Shown: positions 24,905-42,589 of the stretch, one piece after another
How the letters are laid out: the number at the start of each line of letters is the position of its first letter
Position numbering within the stretch: position 1 is the stretch's first letter
Assembly: GCA_012932295.1 (NCBI GenBank)
Contig: JAAONU010000001.1
Coordinates: 38,533,449-38,597,448 of the forward strand
Direction of reading: 5' to 3'
DNA length: 64,000 nucleotides
From: Cyclina sinensis
Taxonomy: Eukaryota; Mollusca; Bivalvia; Venerida; Veneridae
The notes under the pieces: generated by a model
Seen by the model: the letters and a program-made list of their open reading frames with translations, nothing else
Databases searched by the model: none
What the model was told of the DNA's origin: nothing
Position numbers and translations under genes: made by a program

Positions 24905-27410
24905 TTTGTAAAAGCACGTGATATCTGTTTATATCACGTGATCGTATGTCAACAGGGTTGACTCTCAAATTGATTTAAAATTATATCTTCATAATCGAGA
25001 GAGATCTGTACATCAGTAAGATCTAATAATACATTAATCCTACTCCGTATTAATATCAAAACTGTTCTTCAAATATTGATCTTTTGATGTGTTTACACTT
25101 AAACTTAACATGTATAATTATAATATCATGGCACATGTATGTAGTAAACATATAAATGTATAAACGGATACGAGAGGGGTATATAGTAAAGCGAATTGTA
25201 CATACTTGTACCTGGACTATAAGTTTACACATGCTCTTTCGTTAAACAGAGGTACGAACTGCGCTAAGAATTAAATTATGCGTACAGGTCTTGCATACAC
25301 ATAGAGATCTCGTCCGATGCTCCGCCCTACGCCGGTATGGCAAAACACAGCCAGATGCATGCATTAAAAACTAACTAATAGTTCCGCGGTATGAATTTTC
25401 TTTATCTGTTTTAAAAGCAATACCTTCAGATTCGAGTCAAATAGATTTATTATAACTAAAATAATAAAAATACTTAACCGAGACATAGAAAGCGAAAATA
25501 TGGCATCACAATAGTTTATAAAAAAAAATTATAAACAAGTCTTTATTTAGGCACAATAAAGTAACAAGAAGTGATGCGGCGGATGGCTTTTATGTGATTA
25601 TAATAACAAATAATATGGGACCCGATATTGTGCCCCATGCCCAAAGCTGAAAAATCCGTATTGTTTCCAGAAAAAAAAAATATATATATTTAAGGATCAG
25701 ATATTTACAATTCCCAAGACCCGGTGAGACATAAAGTCATTCTCGAAAAGTAGCTTTCATATAGGGCACAATTATTTACTTCCGTAGCTAATTATAATAA
25801 AAAAAAATAAATTGGTCAAAAAAAAAAATTGAATCTGTTTCTTGTGATACTCATTTTAATCTAAGTCTTCTCTTAATTTAGAATGCCATTCGAGTATTTC
25901 GTAAACACATTATAAGAACGGATTTTGAAGGGTAGTGAAAATCTCAGTAATTTTAATACATGTATACTCAACAAAAAAAGTAAAACATTACAAATAACTC
26001 TTTGACCTGACGATGCAAGTGTAACTGAACAACATCTCATCGGGAAACAATCAACAGAATTTATTTAAAAGAGGTATGGTCTATTGATTTCAGAAAGATC
26101 ATCGGCAAGTCCCTGTTTCACAGAATATTCAGTATCTTGTTTGTCCATCGTCGGCTTTTCGCACAGCAACACAGCGGCGTCGCATCGAACGTGTGTTCGT
26201 GTTTGCTGTCGCCGTATGTCAGTCTACGCCTTGTGCACCGACGTGTACGTTCTTCACATGTCTTCACATGTCACACGCAACAGGTTCTAGGACTCAAAAT
26301 GTATGTGCATGAAAATAATAACCTTTAACTAACTGTTATACCTTAAGTTTAGAAGTATAGATATTTATATTAAATTCAAAAAAGATATCTGAGAGGGGGC
26401 AGCGGGGAAGTAAGCACTTCCTGATTACGTCGTTACAACATCATAATAACCAATTGTTACGTCGTTACAACATCATAATAACCAAAATCATATTTAAGTA
26501 CATTTTAAATTTTTTCACATTTAATTTTTTCTTCCATTTGTGGATCTACTTGAAAGCGATACCCCACAACGTGCCACCGGTAATTATATAACTTGACTGA
26601 GAGCATGAGAGGACGCTACCAGTACTGGCTCGCGTACATGGTATTTAAACTAACTCCTGTTCGTTCTGAATCTGTGAAAAGCCTGATTTCCAGAAAATGT
26701 CGAGATTACACTGTAATTATAATCTAGAGCTAAAAATTACTTCAAAACACAACCAAATCTAAAATTTCTTCACAAAAATCATAAGATACATAATAAATTA
26801 AATCATACAAATCAGAATGAAATTATTTTTAGGAGTCAATGACGTTATACCAAATATGCATTTCAACGCTTTTTCGTCTTGTGACCGCCATTTATTTCAA
26901 ATAATAACAATAGTACTGTATATAAAAATCAATATTATTCTGATTAGTACATATAGTTCAGAGGAACTTTAGGTTTAACAAAAAAATAAAATAGATAAAA
27001 AAATAAAAAGACAGAAAATGAAATCAAAAAGCATTTTTTTTTTCATTTAAATACATAATACTTTCTTTGTCTGAACTTTTCAGCCACATGTAATTAAACA
27101 GATGAAGTTTGAAAAGAGAACGCAAACAAAACAGAATCTTTAATAACATGAAAACCTGAGTAAGGAAAAAGACGCTTTAAAACAACAACAACAATAAAAC
27201 AGAAGTTCGAGAAAAGGTAAGAATTAAATATTAAAAGGAACGGAGTGATAAAGAATTAACAAGTAGATGAGAATACCGGTTGCTCTTTTTTCCATCTACA
27301 TCTCGAGCTAGCATATAACTTAACGAGCATGAGTGTTATTCTAGGTCGCGTGCACCTTTTTAACTTGTTTATATTCATTCAAGTTTATACATCTCAATAA
27401 AAAGCTTAGT
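24905..27410. other. Intergenic between ceramidase and ependymin-related gene
   Basis: This is upstream of the ceramidase start and downstream of the ependymin-related stop. No coding exon is recognised. A 30-bp direct duplication (gttacgtcgttacaacatca and taataacca) occurs twice at about 26426-26483. A CpG-richer patch at about 26130-26290 has open frames without any recognisable family. The ceramidase promoter should lie just above 24905, but no core element was identified with confidence. Confidence 0.5.
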
Positions 27411-29911
27411 TCACAATGTCTGGCAGGGTTTCGGAACATCGAATATTTTCTCTGATTTTATAGCACCGATGTCCATGAACTGAAGTCCGTACATGGATCC
27501 ACTGTCTGGATTCACAGAAGGCGTGAAGTAATTCACGTAGAATGGCTCGCATACCTTAGGGTGTACAGGGGTTAAATCTAAAACAGAAATGTATAGTGAA
27601 TATTTTATTTAAGCAGCAAAATATTAAGTAAAAAATCCTGTAAAAGAAAATATACATTAAACACTTTCTTTTGAACGAATTTGAATTGTGCACTCATTGC
27701 TCACTCGTTGTTACAACCAGTCATGGCGTTTCTGGCAATATATTGTGAACAGTTCTTTTATGTGTATACGAGTTCTTTCTCACAGAAGGCATATCACAAG
27801 CACGTATACATTGACAAAGGAATACATTGATGTAAACAAACGAATTAGTGCATTAAAATGTCATTTTGCATTTCAGTTTTTCAATAGAAATGGTTTCATC
27901 TAATTTTAATATAGAAGTTACCATTCTTGAATATTGTCGCTCTAATATCATAGGGTGTGACAATATTGGTTGAAAACTGAAAGGTGTGTAATTCTCTTGT
28001 GGTGTTGCCATATCCGAATACGCCGGTGGCAACTTCTTTGGCATCATCTAACAAATAAATTGACACCATGTTACTGACAGGTTTTAATGTAACATTTGAA
28101 AAAGCTCAAAATATCAATGGTATTATGCATCAATCGGTCGTAAGCCTACATTTTACAATTTATTCTAAAGCAGTACATGTATATTGTTTATTATTTCTTC
28201 ATGTCTTCATTATATCTTTGATATACCTGAAAATAAAGATTATAAAGCGTGACCAACAACTGAACAACTTATCCAAATACGATATGGCCTGCTAGTAAAG
28301 CACTTTGTTGCGGAAAATCCATTTTACGCCATATACTTATAATTGACAAGTATAGCGGTCCGTAAAACCAATCATTTACCGCACTGATTATATCGCTCAG
28401 TGTTTCTTATTCAGAAAAAAGTAACTCCTGGTGGTATAAATTCTTTCAGTTGGCTCGAAATTTCCACCATGCGAAGCTTTCATACGTATTAACACTTTCA
28501 CACAGATCCAAATAAAAGCGTTTTCATATATAAGAGAGCTACATGAGAAATTTACGAAATCCGTGTATATCTATAAAACTCGATATGCAACACCCAGTCG
28601 TAAATGGAGCGGATCAGTTGTCTAGTGGTAACGTGCTGGACTGGTAATCCAGGGGTCGCGAGTTCGATCCCGCTCCTTCACTGACATAACATAACGTAAT
28701 TTAGCGGATAAGACGTTAAACTGAGGTCCCGTGTAAAGGCGCTATACGCTGAGCATGAAAAGGAATCGGGGGTGTCTCTAGAATAGGATGCTTTCTGTAT
28801 CTTGCACTATCCCCCAAAAACCTAGAATAGCTAAACTCTGCAGGGGGGGGGGGGGGGGGGGGCGTTGGTCATATGGGCAACCGGTATCGACGATAAATAC
28901 AGCTGCAGGTAAGATTCACGTCCTATGAGGCTTACGTTAGTGTGCAGCTTATATCTTCACAAACCATTGTTAGTTTGACTAAAAACCTTAAAAATCTTTT
29001 TGGGAACGCGGTGTCTACTATGTTGATAAAACAGTAACAGGGCACTATTCACTTACTTGGAATACACTGAAGTGTCATGTTGTTATCTAAGCCTGATTTC
29101 TGGCAGTCATTTCCGTTAACAGTATACATCTTCATCTAAAAGATAGAAAATTTTAGACTATCAGCAGACATCGCCTGAACCGTTCCTTCACAGATAAACA
29201 CTGTATATCGTATTTTATAACCATCACAGATTGATTGAAAATACAATAAATAGAGACAACAATATTTTCATTGTAATTTGCATATTTTTGCACTGAGTAC
29301 TATATAAAGACTAATACCCATCATGTCCACTGTATTTGTGTTCTGTAGTGGTGACGTTTTCTACAGCTAGCTTCACGGACTTGTGTTCCAAGGGTTGTGG
29401 TTTCGAGACTCTTTTTGGGTGCAATTGTCTTTCTTGGTTTATATTAATTCTGAGAATATTCCAGTTACAATTTAAGTTCGTTATTTAGAAAAATTGTTGA
29501 AGAAAATATAATTATTAGAATCACCGTTTAACAACTGTTGACAAATTAAATCTAACCTTGTTTACAAGCTAATTATATATTTACCTCCTCAAAATCGTAA
29601 AAGAGTAGTGTATCGAACGGCTCGGGTTTAGGTATCAGCGGACTCAACTCAACACCTGTTATATTAAAGACTACCTTCTTTCTTGTGAAGCTGTAAGCGG
29701 CATGCACTGTACCGTTGTAATATGCAAAAGCTGTATTTTCGTCAATAAACACCGTCCCGAAGTCCAGATACAACATTCCTTCCCAGTTTTCCGGCAAACA
29801 ACATATATTGGTGTCTTTCTCACGAGACACAGTTGCCATGGAAACAGTTTCCATTAAATAAACTATCCAAACTATTGACAACCATAGAAAACGGCTTTTT
29901 AAGGTAGCCAT
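27411..29911 (-). CDS. Ependymin-related secreted glycoprotein
   Basis: Minus-strand exons are 29911-29585, 29135-29057, 28047-27922 and 27577-27411 (TGA). All are GT-AG and phases match (0, 1, 1), giving 232 aa. The N-terminus has a hydrophobic signal peptide (about residues 5-25) and then NICCLPENWEG, matching the cysteine plus Pro-x-x-Trp-Glu-Gly start of ependymin-related proteins. The middle carries glycosylation sequons (YNGT at N66, FNIT at N83, NNMT, GNTT) and paired cysteines (GNDCQ, LQCIP). The C-terminal part VCEPFYVNYFTPS, LQFMDIGAIKSEKIFDVPKPC fits the family's conserved end (ligand-pocket strand followed by a Pro-rich Cys motif). Members are extracellular or lysosomal and bind lipids or glycolipids; the role here is unknown. 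It lies head-to-tail upstream of the ceramidase gene. Confidence 0.85.
28617..28909 (+). repeat. tRNA-derived SINE, full-length
   Basis: The head is tRNA-like (gagcggatcagttgtctagt, anticodon-like loop ctggtaa, then B-box gagttcgatcc), with anticodon position GGT suggesting a Thr-type ancestor. The T-arm does not pair well, so this is not a working tRNA. The body continues with gacgttaaactgaggtcccg, ggatgctttctgtatcttgc and a poly-G run at about 28843-28862, ending near cgataaatacagctgcag. It sits in the intron between ependymin-related exons 2 and 3. Related bodies occur at 9630-9790 and 30330-30505. Confidence 0.8.
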
Positions 29912-30851
29912 GCTCTCAAAATGTAGAGAATTATGTATTTCGAGTAGCTGCTTTAACGCATCTCATACAAGTAAATTTTTAAAGTAGCTTTGATTATTAT
30001 GACTGTTTACTGAGTGGTAAAATAATGTGAGGTTTAATCTTTAGTTACCAGTTATCAATATTATCTTGCAAGGTCACTATGGTATCTGAAAATAACATGG
30101 TCTTTCGGAGATTATTTACAGTTATTGTTATGGGTAACTTTAGAACTGCAGTTTTGTTTACTTAACATTTAGCAAGAAACTATATTTCTGTAAAGTTGTG
30201 ACCTTGCAGATGAGAAACGGCTTAAAAGAGATTAAAGAAGAGACTATTTTCTTCTTTTGACGACGGAACGTACATTGTTTCATATTAACGCACGTAGAAC
30301 TCCGATAAAAGGGACCGAACTTTTTATGGCACAAGATGACGCCAGTTCGATCCCCCCTTTCCTCCACTTGCATTAATTATTGTCTTTCAGATGAGACGTT
30401 AAACCGAAGTCCCATATATCAGTGCTATATAATTAGATGGAAAATAACCAGGATTTTCTGTGGGTTGGGATGCTTTCTGTATCTTGCACTATCCCCCATA
30501 ACACATTGCATGTTCCAAATCCTCACTAATTCAGTTCTTTTAGATCTAACTGAACTATTTTGACCAGGGATATAAAGATTATATTGTGAGAACATATCAA
30601 CAGAAATCTTAATGTTTGAGAATGAACGGGGACAACGAATCAGGCGATAACGGTGAGCTCTTTACCAATAATCTGAAATATTAAGAATAAAGATCATTTA
30701 GTTGATTCAGGCTATTTCATTTTAAATCTCTAACATCATCTTGATTAAATCATCTTAGTCAAACTCAAAATTTCTGTGTTGAAGATTATAAATGGTTCCA
30801 ACCTCGAAGGCTTGACGCAGATTACGACAGAGGTGTTCACTAGTTTAGGTT
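29912..30851. other. Intergenic upstream of the ependymin-related gene, with SINE remnant
   Basis: No gene is supported. A diverged SINE copy lies at about 30330-30505. The remainder up to the transposon boundary at 30852 is plain AT-rich sequence. Confidence 0.5.
30330..30505 (+). repeat. Diverged SINE copy (truncated head)
   Basis: It retains a B-box-like gccagttcgatcc, then gatgagacgttaaaccgaag, tccc, and ggatgctttctgtatcttgc followed by actatccccca, the same body as the SINE at 28617-28909. The A-box part is not recognisable. Confidence 0.7.
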
Positions 30852-31607
30852 CACTGTTGTACAGCGTTCACCGGAAATAGCCCATCAAAATGTCTAAAAC
30901 GAAAGTAAAATCGCCGATGTGGAGTTCACCCAAGGTAATGTTTCAGCTTATTTCTCCATCATATCTTTATCGATTTCTCCAAACTAAACAATATTGTGAA
31001 GCTAAATATGTCTGGTTTTAGACCAGTACTTGCTTTTTTCTGCAAGTTGGGTATTTTTGGAGTAATTGGCGATAAATTGTGGCCTCGTTGTTGACTTTTG
31101 CGAACAATGTTGATATTTTCCACTAAATCAAGCCCGAAACGCATTTGCTGTGTCAAAATCCATCTTGATTTATCAAATACAGACTTTCCTCCACTTGTAT
31201 TAGAGCGGCCATTCACCAACTCAAGCTACTTTTTACATAATTTGCGAAAAACGGTCATGCCTTGTGTACGGGGTCTAGCAACAAAATAAATTCAAGTGAA
31301 CGGGGTGTAGTAGTTCAATGTACAGGGTTTAGTAGCATGTGTACGGTGTCTAGTAGAAACATCTTTTTCAAATTTTAGTCTTTATTATATTAGTTTTATT
31401 TGGAAATGCTTTCGTTTCAGACTAAAACATAGAGAAGTTGGGAGAAAAAGAAGAAGACTCGGAGTTCTTTGGTAAATAATTTATCTAATAAGTTTTTTAG
31501 CCTAACACACAAATGCAATAGTATGAGAACTACGTTTTATTATTTTATATTCGCACCATCACAAAAATTAGCTGAATAGTGTCGGTCGGTATTTATAAGA
31601 CAGGTCG

Positions 31608-31915
31608 AAGAGCGGATCTTTGGTCTAGTGGTAAACTCGACTCGTAATCGATGGGTCGCAGGTTCAACACCCCCCCCCCCCACCCCCCGCTTCTACAACT
31701 AACATTACTAGATGGACCTCTTTAGAACTGGTTCTAACCAGGAATAATGTCCCATGTATTGGTCCTTTTCACCGGTCACGTTAAAGAATCTGGCGATGTC
31801 TATGTGGTGGGCACGTCAGTATCATACAATATTGGTCACTAATACAAACCATCAGTTTTCTGAGCCACTCGCCGTATGGAAATGTCCGAGTGCGAGTATT
31901 TACTTACCTACTTAC
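31608..31915 (+). repeat. tRNA-derived SINE nested in transposon copy A, with 11-bp target duplication
   Basis: The head has A-box tggtctagtgg and B-box caggttcaacac. The anticodon-like loop is ctcgtaa, and a C-run follows the head. The body differs from the 28617 SINE (gttctaaccaggaataatgt, cacgttaaagaatctggcga), so this is a second family. It is flanked by aagacaggtcg at 31597-31607 and 31916-31926. Its 3' end is ttacttacctacttac. Confidence 0.75.
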
Positions 31916-32609
31916 AAGACAGGTCGGTAATTGATCATACACTTAAGAGATTGTGTACGAGTGTCATTTTGTACAAAACGGCATTAACGGGTGTTTTCCA
32001 TAAAACCGTTAAAAAAAATGTATTGCTTTGAAAAAAAGTGTAGCACAATATATTGCTTTCTCGTTCCCACGACATAGCTAACTCGTTCCCACGAGTTAGT
32101 AAGTCGTTCCCACGACATAGCTAACTCGTTCCCACGAGTTAGTAAGTCGTTCCCTCGACATAGCTTACACTCGCTGTTCTTTTTTCACAACACGATTCTT
32201 TTTTTTTTTACTGCGCAACTCTTTTTTTCAAATGCGATTCTTTTTTCAGATTTGCACTTCTCGTTTTTTTATCTCGTTCCCACGACTTAGTAACTCGTGG
32301 GAACGACTTACTAACGACTTAACTTATTAACGACTTACTAACTCGTGGGAACGAGTTAGCTATGTCGTGGGAACGACTTACTAACTCGTGGGAACGAGTT
32401 AGCTATGTCGTAGGAACGAGAAAGCAATATATTGTGCTACACTTTTTTTCAAAGCAATACATTTTTTTAACGGTTTTATGGAAAACACCCGTTAATGCCG
32501 TTTTGTACAAAATGACACTCGTACACAATCTCTTAAGTGTATGATCAATATTACCGACCTGTCTTGTAAGTAGGTAAGTAAATACTCGCACTCGGACATT
32601 TCCATACGG
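31872..32609. repeat. 738-bp palindrome inside transposon copy A
   Basis: The arms run inwards from ccgtatggaaatgtccgagt at the left and its complement at 32609. They contain gacaggtcggtaattgatca, gtgtagcacaatatattgct and multiple units of 'ctcgttcccacgagttagta / agtcgttcccacgacatagc'. The centre (about 32160-32340) is T-rich and partly scrambled. The outer ~44 bp of each arm is the 3' tail of the nested SINE. Confidence 0.85.
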
Positions 32610-33614
32610 AGATAAAAAAAGAGAAGTGCAATTTAAAAAAACGTTGTGCATGTCACCTCTGTGCCACCGTACCAGTGATCTAGTCAAGGAAAATATTTTA
32701 CCAAGTTATCATACTTGTTTGTTTTTAAATGAAGTCTTAAGACCGGTTAAAGGAAAAGACCTGGTAAACTAGCTTATTTAACAATGTACCACTCTACATT
32801 CTTAAGTACTAATTGAGCCAAATTTTACAGTTGAACCAAGTTCTATCAATGTTGGAATGAAATAAGGAATATAGAGTTAAATATTTTTCTATAAACTTAT
32901 GATCATGCATAAAAAGGGTTATAGGCGGGCGGCAAACGGCGTACTAAGTGTTAAATTGGAATATAAACATTATAAATACTTGAATATTAATCATGATTTG
33001 CAAACAAAATGTTTCGCTTTACGCTCCCTGCCCTCTTCGACACTAATCGCAATTCCTTAATCAGCTGTGTGTGCACTGGTACTGAAGTTAAATTGCAATT
33101 TGCAGAAAATGGCATTCGTTTACTTACTATACCCCGTACACTCACAAGACAGTTTTCAATCTACACCCCGTACAGAACTGTGCTAGACCCCGTACACAAG
33201 GCATGACCGTTTTTCGCAAATTTTGTAAAAAGTAGCTTGAGTTGGTGAATGGCCGCTCTAATACAAGTGGAGGAAAGTCTGTATTTGATAAATCAAGATG
33301 GATTTTGACACAGCAAATGCGTTTCGGGCTTGATTTAGTGGAAAATATCAACATTGTTCGCAAAAGTCAACAACGAGGCCACAATTTATCGCCAATTACT
33401 CCAAAAATACCCAACTTGCAGAAAAAAGCAAGTACTGGTCTAAAACCAGACATATTTAGCTTCACAATATTGTTTAGTTTGGAGAAATCGATAAAGATAT
33501 GATGGAGAAATAAGCTGAAACATTACCTTGGGTGAACTCCACATCGGCGATTTTACTTTCGTTTTAGACATTTTGATGGGCTATTTCCGGTGAACGCTGT
33601 ACAACAGTGAGGTT

Positions 33615-34318
33615 GTCCAATGTCAAAATTCCCTCGTCAGTTAGGAATATCATAACCTGTTGTGGATGTTGTTGTCGATGGAGAGAAAAAAAACATTGAG
33701 ACAATTGTTTTAGATATGTTACTGTTCACTTATCCTGCAGCCTTGAAATTACTCTATCTTTTGACAAAAATATTTAGTTGAATTCAACCTGTAATTTGAT
33801 TATCACAAACGTGGTAGTAAAACAATTTGCAAGTGACGTCACTGAGTTTATGTACAATGTCCCAGAAACGGGAAAATTCCCGAATATTTTTTATGCTACA
33901 GGTAAAATCATGGTGGCATGCTTACTGCTTTTAAGAAAAGTGTTTTCTTAAATCGATGCTGACAATGATGTAATCATTTTTTGCAATCTGGACGTATATT
34001 CCATTGTTATAGATCAGCTGATCAAGTCTTGCATTAAGTTAAGAGGAGGGGTTGCAACTTAGATTTTTACTAAATTCTGGTCATACAGTAGTTCAGTTGC
34101 AGTTTACATTGCTGTCATAAAACTGTAATGTAGATCCAATGATGTATGTTATAATATCTTTTGATACACTGACAGTAAATATCTGAACTTGATTATCGTC
34201 TTTTCATTGTGTATTAATTACAGAGGCTCCACTAAGCCATGGGCCAAATTTCTGAAGATACTAGCTGACAAGAACTGAAAATTCAAGAATCTGAAGCCAT
34301 ATACATTGTCTCTCAGCA
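33615..34318. other. Upstream region of UCP4 copy 1
   Basis: A 5' UTR exon probably starts at 34224, after gtattaattacag. It carries a short upstream reading frame of ten codons including stop (ATG at 34239, TGA at 34266-34268) before the main start at 34319. No core promoter element was identified with confidence. The region directly abuts transposon copy A. Confidence 0.5.
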
Positions 34319-40098
<5,780 letters not shown>

Positions 40099-40954
40099 AT
40101 CTGTACTTGTCATTTCTTGTTTACCATGATGAAGGTTGTTGTAGTGACAGTTCATTAGTTAATGTATTCTTGGAGCTTAGGATATATAATTATTAAATAT
40201 GTATAATTTTGAGTTCTCCTGAGTTTTCTGAATTTTTGTGTCACTGACCTGTTGAGAAATTGTGTTTGATGTATTTTTGAAGATATGTTTCTTAATGGAT
40301 GTATGCTTGTTTCTTTTTTTACTCCATGCTAAGTAGAAAAAATGCATTCAGACAATCATGAATCATTTGTGTATGAAAACAGTCTGGTTACACGAAAGTA
40401 TCAATTTACAACATGACATTTTGTGCTAAGGTGCAGACAGACAAGGCCAACTGCCACCTGTTTGTTTATCTGTTCTCGCAATCCATTCATTTTAGTCATC
40501 ATTTTATGAATACATAGTAGCAGAATTATTGTTCTTTTTATCTCTTATGCTGATGATGTACATGTATCAGTAGAAATGTTAAATCTTAGAATCATTTACA
40601 CTCTCCTATTGTTTAAAATTAGATCCAACATACTTTTCATTAAATTCATATGGATGTCACTCTCTAGAAGGTTTGCCCATTTAAAGTGTTGTTTTAGCGG
40701 ACTTTATTTATGCAGTACATTACGAAGAGAGTGTTCTTGACATATTTTATTGTTTGTTTCATATTGCGGCCAGTTAGTTTTGGTTCCATGGTCACATGGT
40801 ACTGGTAGGGTCACATTATTTGTTTGTTATAAATGTGATGACAAGTATTATTTGCACAGCTGATATAATATAATCTAGATAATTTTATGTTACATTTTAC
40901 CATTTATTCCTTAACATACATGTAAGCAACCTGCTGCAACAGAATAGATAATGA

Positions 40955-41240
40955 GCTTTATATTTTATTTGAATGAGAGGTTAATGATTATTATAGCTGA
41001 ACATTTTACTTAAATGAGGGGTTAATGATTGTTATAGCTGTACATTGTATTGGAATGAGGGTTAATGATTGTTATAGCTGTACATTTTATTTAAATGAGG
41101 GGTTAATGATTACTATAGCTTAACATTTTACTTAAATGAGGGGTTAATGATTGTTACAGCTGTACATTGTATTTGAATGAGGGGTTAATGATTGTTATAG
41201 CTGTACATTTTATTTGATTGAGGGGTTAATGATTATCACA
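40955..41240. repeat. 41-bp minisatellite, about 7 copies, in UCP4 copy 1 3' UTR
   Basis: The unit is tgaggggttaatgattgtta plus tagctgtacattttatttaaa. Alternating variants (gctgtacattgta / gcttaacatttta) suggest higher-order duplication of two-unit blocks. Confidence 0.85.
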
Positions 41241-42589
41241 GAAAGTATGGTTGGCATTTGGAATAATGTTCTCTCTATGCATTTTGGTTCATTAATTTTT
41301 TGTATTCTCTCAGTTTTTAAGTATATAACTCGTTCTCTTTGTATATAAATAGTATTGAAAGAATTCTGTATCACAAGAAATGCCTGTGCTATTTTATGGA
41401 GATAATTTGAAGGGAGGCTCTTGCCAAAAAAGGGATTATAACAGTCTTTATGTAATGTAAGCATATATTTAGGTACGGAAGACATGTTTGTATGGATGGC
41501 ATTTTGACTTATGCCAAGTTATGAAATGCATTTTTGATCATTTGTAAAAGTTAGTGCTTTAGATTCTTTAAAGGGCATTTTTTAAGATAAGATAAGTTGT
41601 AGCAATAGTTTATAATAATTCTTTACAGGAAATTTCACCTCTATATAAGTTATTTGCAGAAGTGATCTAAGGCCAGTGTAACTGTTGAAATATTTTGTAG
41701 CAGAATGGTATAATATCAGTTCAAAATGTGTTGAACTTGTCAGAATGTGTTTTAGTTGTAATTCTCAATGACATCATAGAATTTACTCAGTTCTTTATTA
41801 CAAGCAATAACATTATAAACTGTGTTTCTTTTGTCTGTGATTTTATATCTTGCTCATGTTAAGGTGTTTATTTAATACATTAATATATGCATGCGGGTAG
41901 TTTTTATTAGGTTTATTAAAATCTAGATATGAGGACAGAGTGGTTATACTCACGTACATAAGCATTGAAATTGAATCTATTCGTCAGAACATCCTGCTGG
42001 TATAAAAAGCACCAGATTTTTATGAAATAGGGTCCATTAATTGTGTGCCGTTTTTTTTTTACATCGTGAGTTTCATTGATGATTCAGAATTGAAAGTCGC
42101 AAACTTAATTATACATGTAAATGATTATACAGTTTATAATTTGGTGCTACCTCTCTGCAGCTACTTAAAAGTGGGAGCAAAATTTGTATGTTTAAATATG
42201 ATTGTGACATTAGAAAGAGAAAGTTACAATAGGATATTAACTATTGATAAAAAAAATTGTTTTGATTTGAAAGGCAGTTTGTGTTTTTTTCTGTAAGATG
42301 TTTCTGTGTAAAATGGCTGACATGTATTTTATTGTGCCTGTTTGCTGTGTAAATCTGTTACCTGTGTATGTTTTGCTGTGTTTAGTTTATGTTAATGAAA
42401 ATTGTAGATCATTGAGTCTTGTAATGGGATCATGATGTTGGATAAATCATGTTTTGTAAATAATGTTGCTATAAACTCATATGATTGTTAGTTTATAGAT
42501 CTCATTAAGTAATGAAATTGTTCTTGCTGAATAAATTGTTTGATATAGATTTTGTTATCTGTGTTTTTATTTTAACTGAACTGGTTTTT

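Larger units (their letters stand above)
30847..33614. mobile_element. 2.76-kb long-TIR transposon, copy A, with 5-bp target duplication
   Basis: The element is 30852-33609. It starts CACTGTTGTACAGCGTTCAC and ends with the exact inverse; the terminal inverted repeats extend 429 bp (30852-31280 and 33181-33609). A 5-bp duplication AGGTT lies on each side (30847-30851, 33610-33614). The interior holds a SINE (31608-31915), a 738-bp palindrome (31872-32609) and unique AT-rich DNA. No transposase frame is present, so it is non-autonomous. An 86-codon frame (TTG-initiated in the provided reading) is intact in both arms. The 5-bp duplication and CAC ends are compatible with a Transib/RAG-like superfamily, but that is inference. 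A near-identical inverted copy is at 51757-54513. Confidence 0.9.

Noticed and set aside
24777..24968. Open frame on the minus strand over the ceramidase start
   Set aside because: It is a shadow frame; the ceramidase signal peptide and YNVGIGIADITGP are in another frame that joins correctly to the next exon.
28617..28690. Possible tRNA-Thr gene
   Set aside because: A- and B-boxes and an anticodon-like loop exist, but the T-arm and part of the acceptor stem do not pair and a SINE body follows directly.
31608..31680. Possible tRNA gene inside the transposon
   Set aside because: Pol III boxes are present but a long C-run replaces the 3' part of the tRNA, and flanking 11-bp duplications show it is a SINE.
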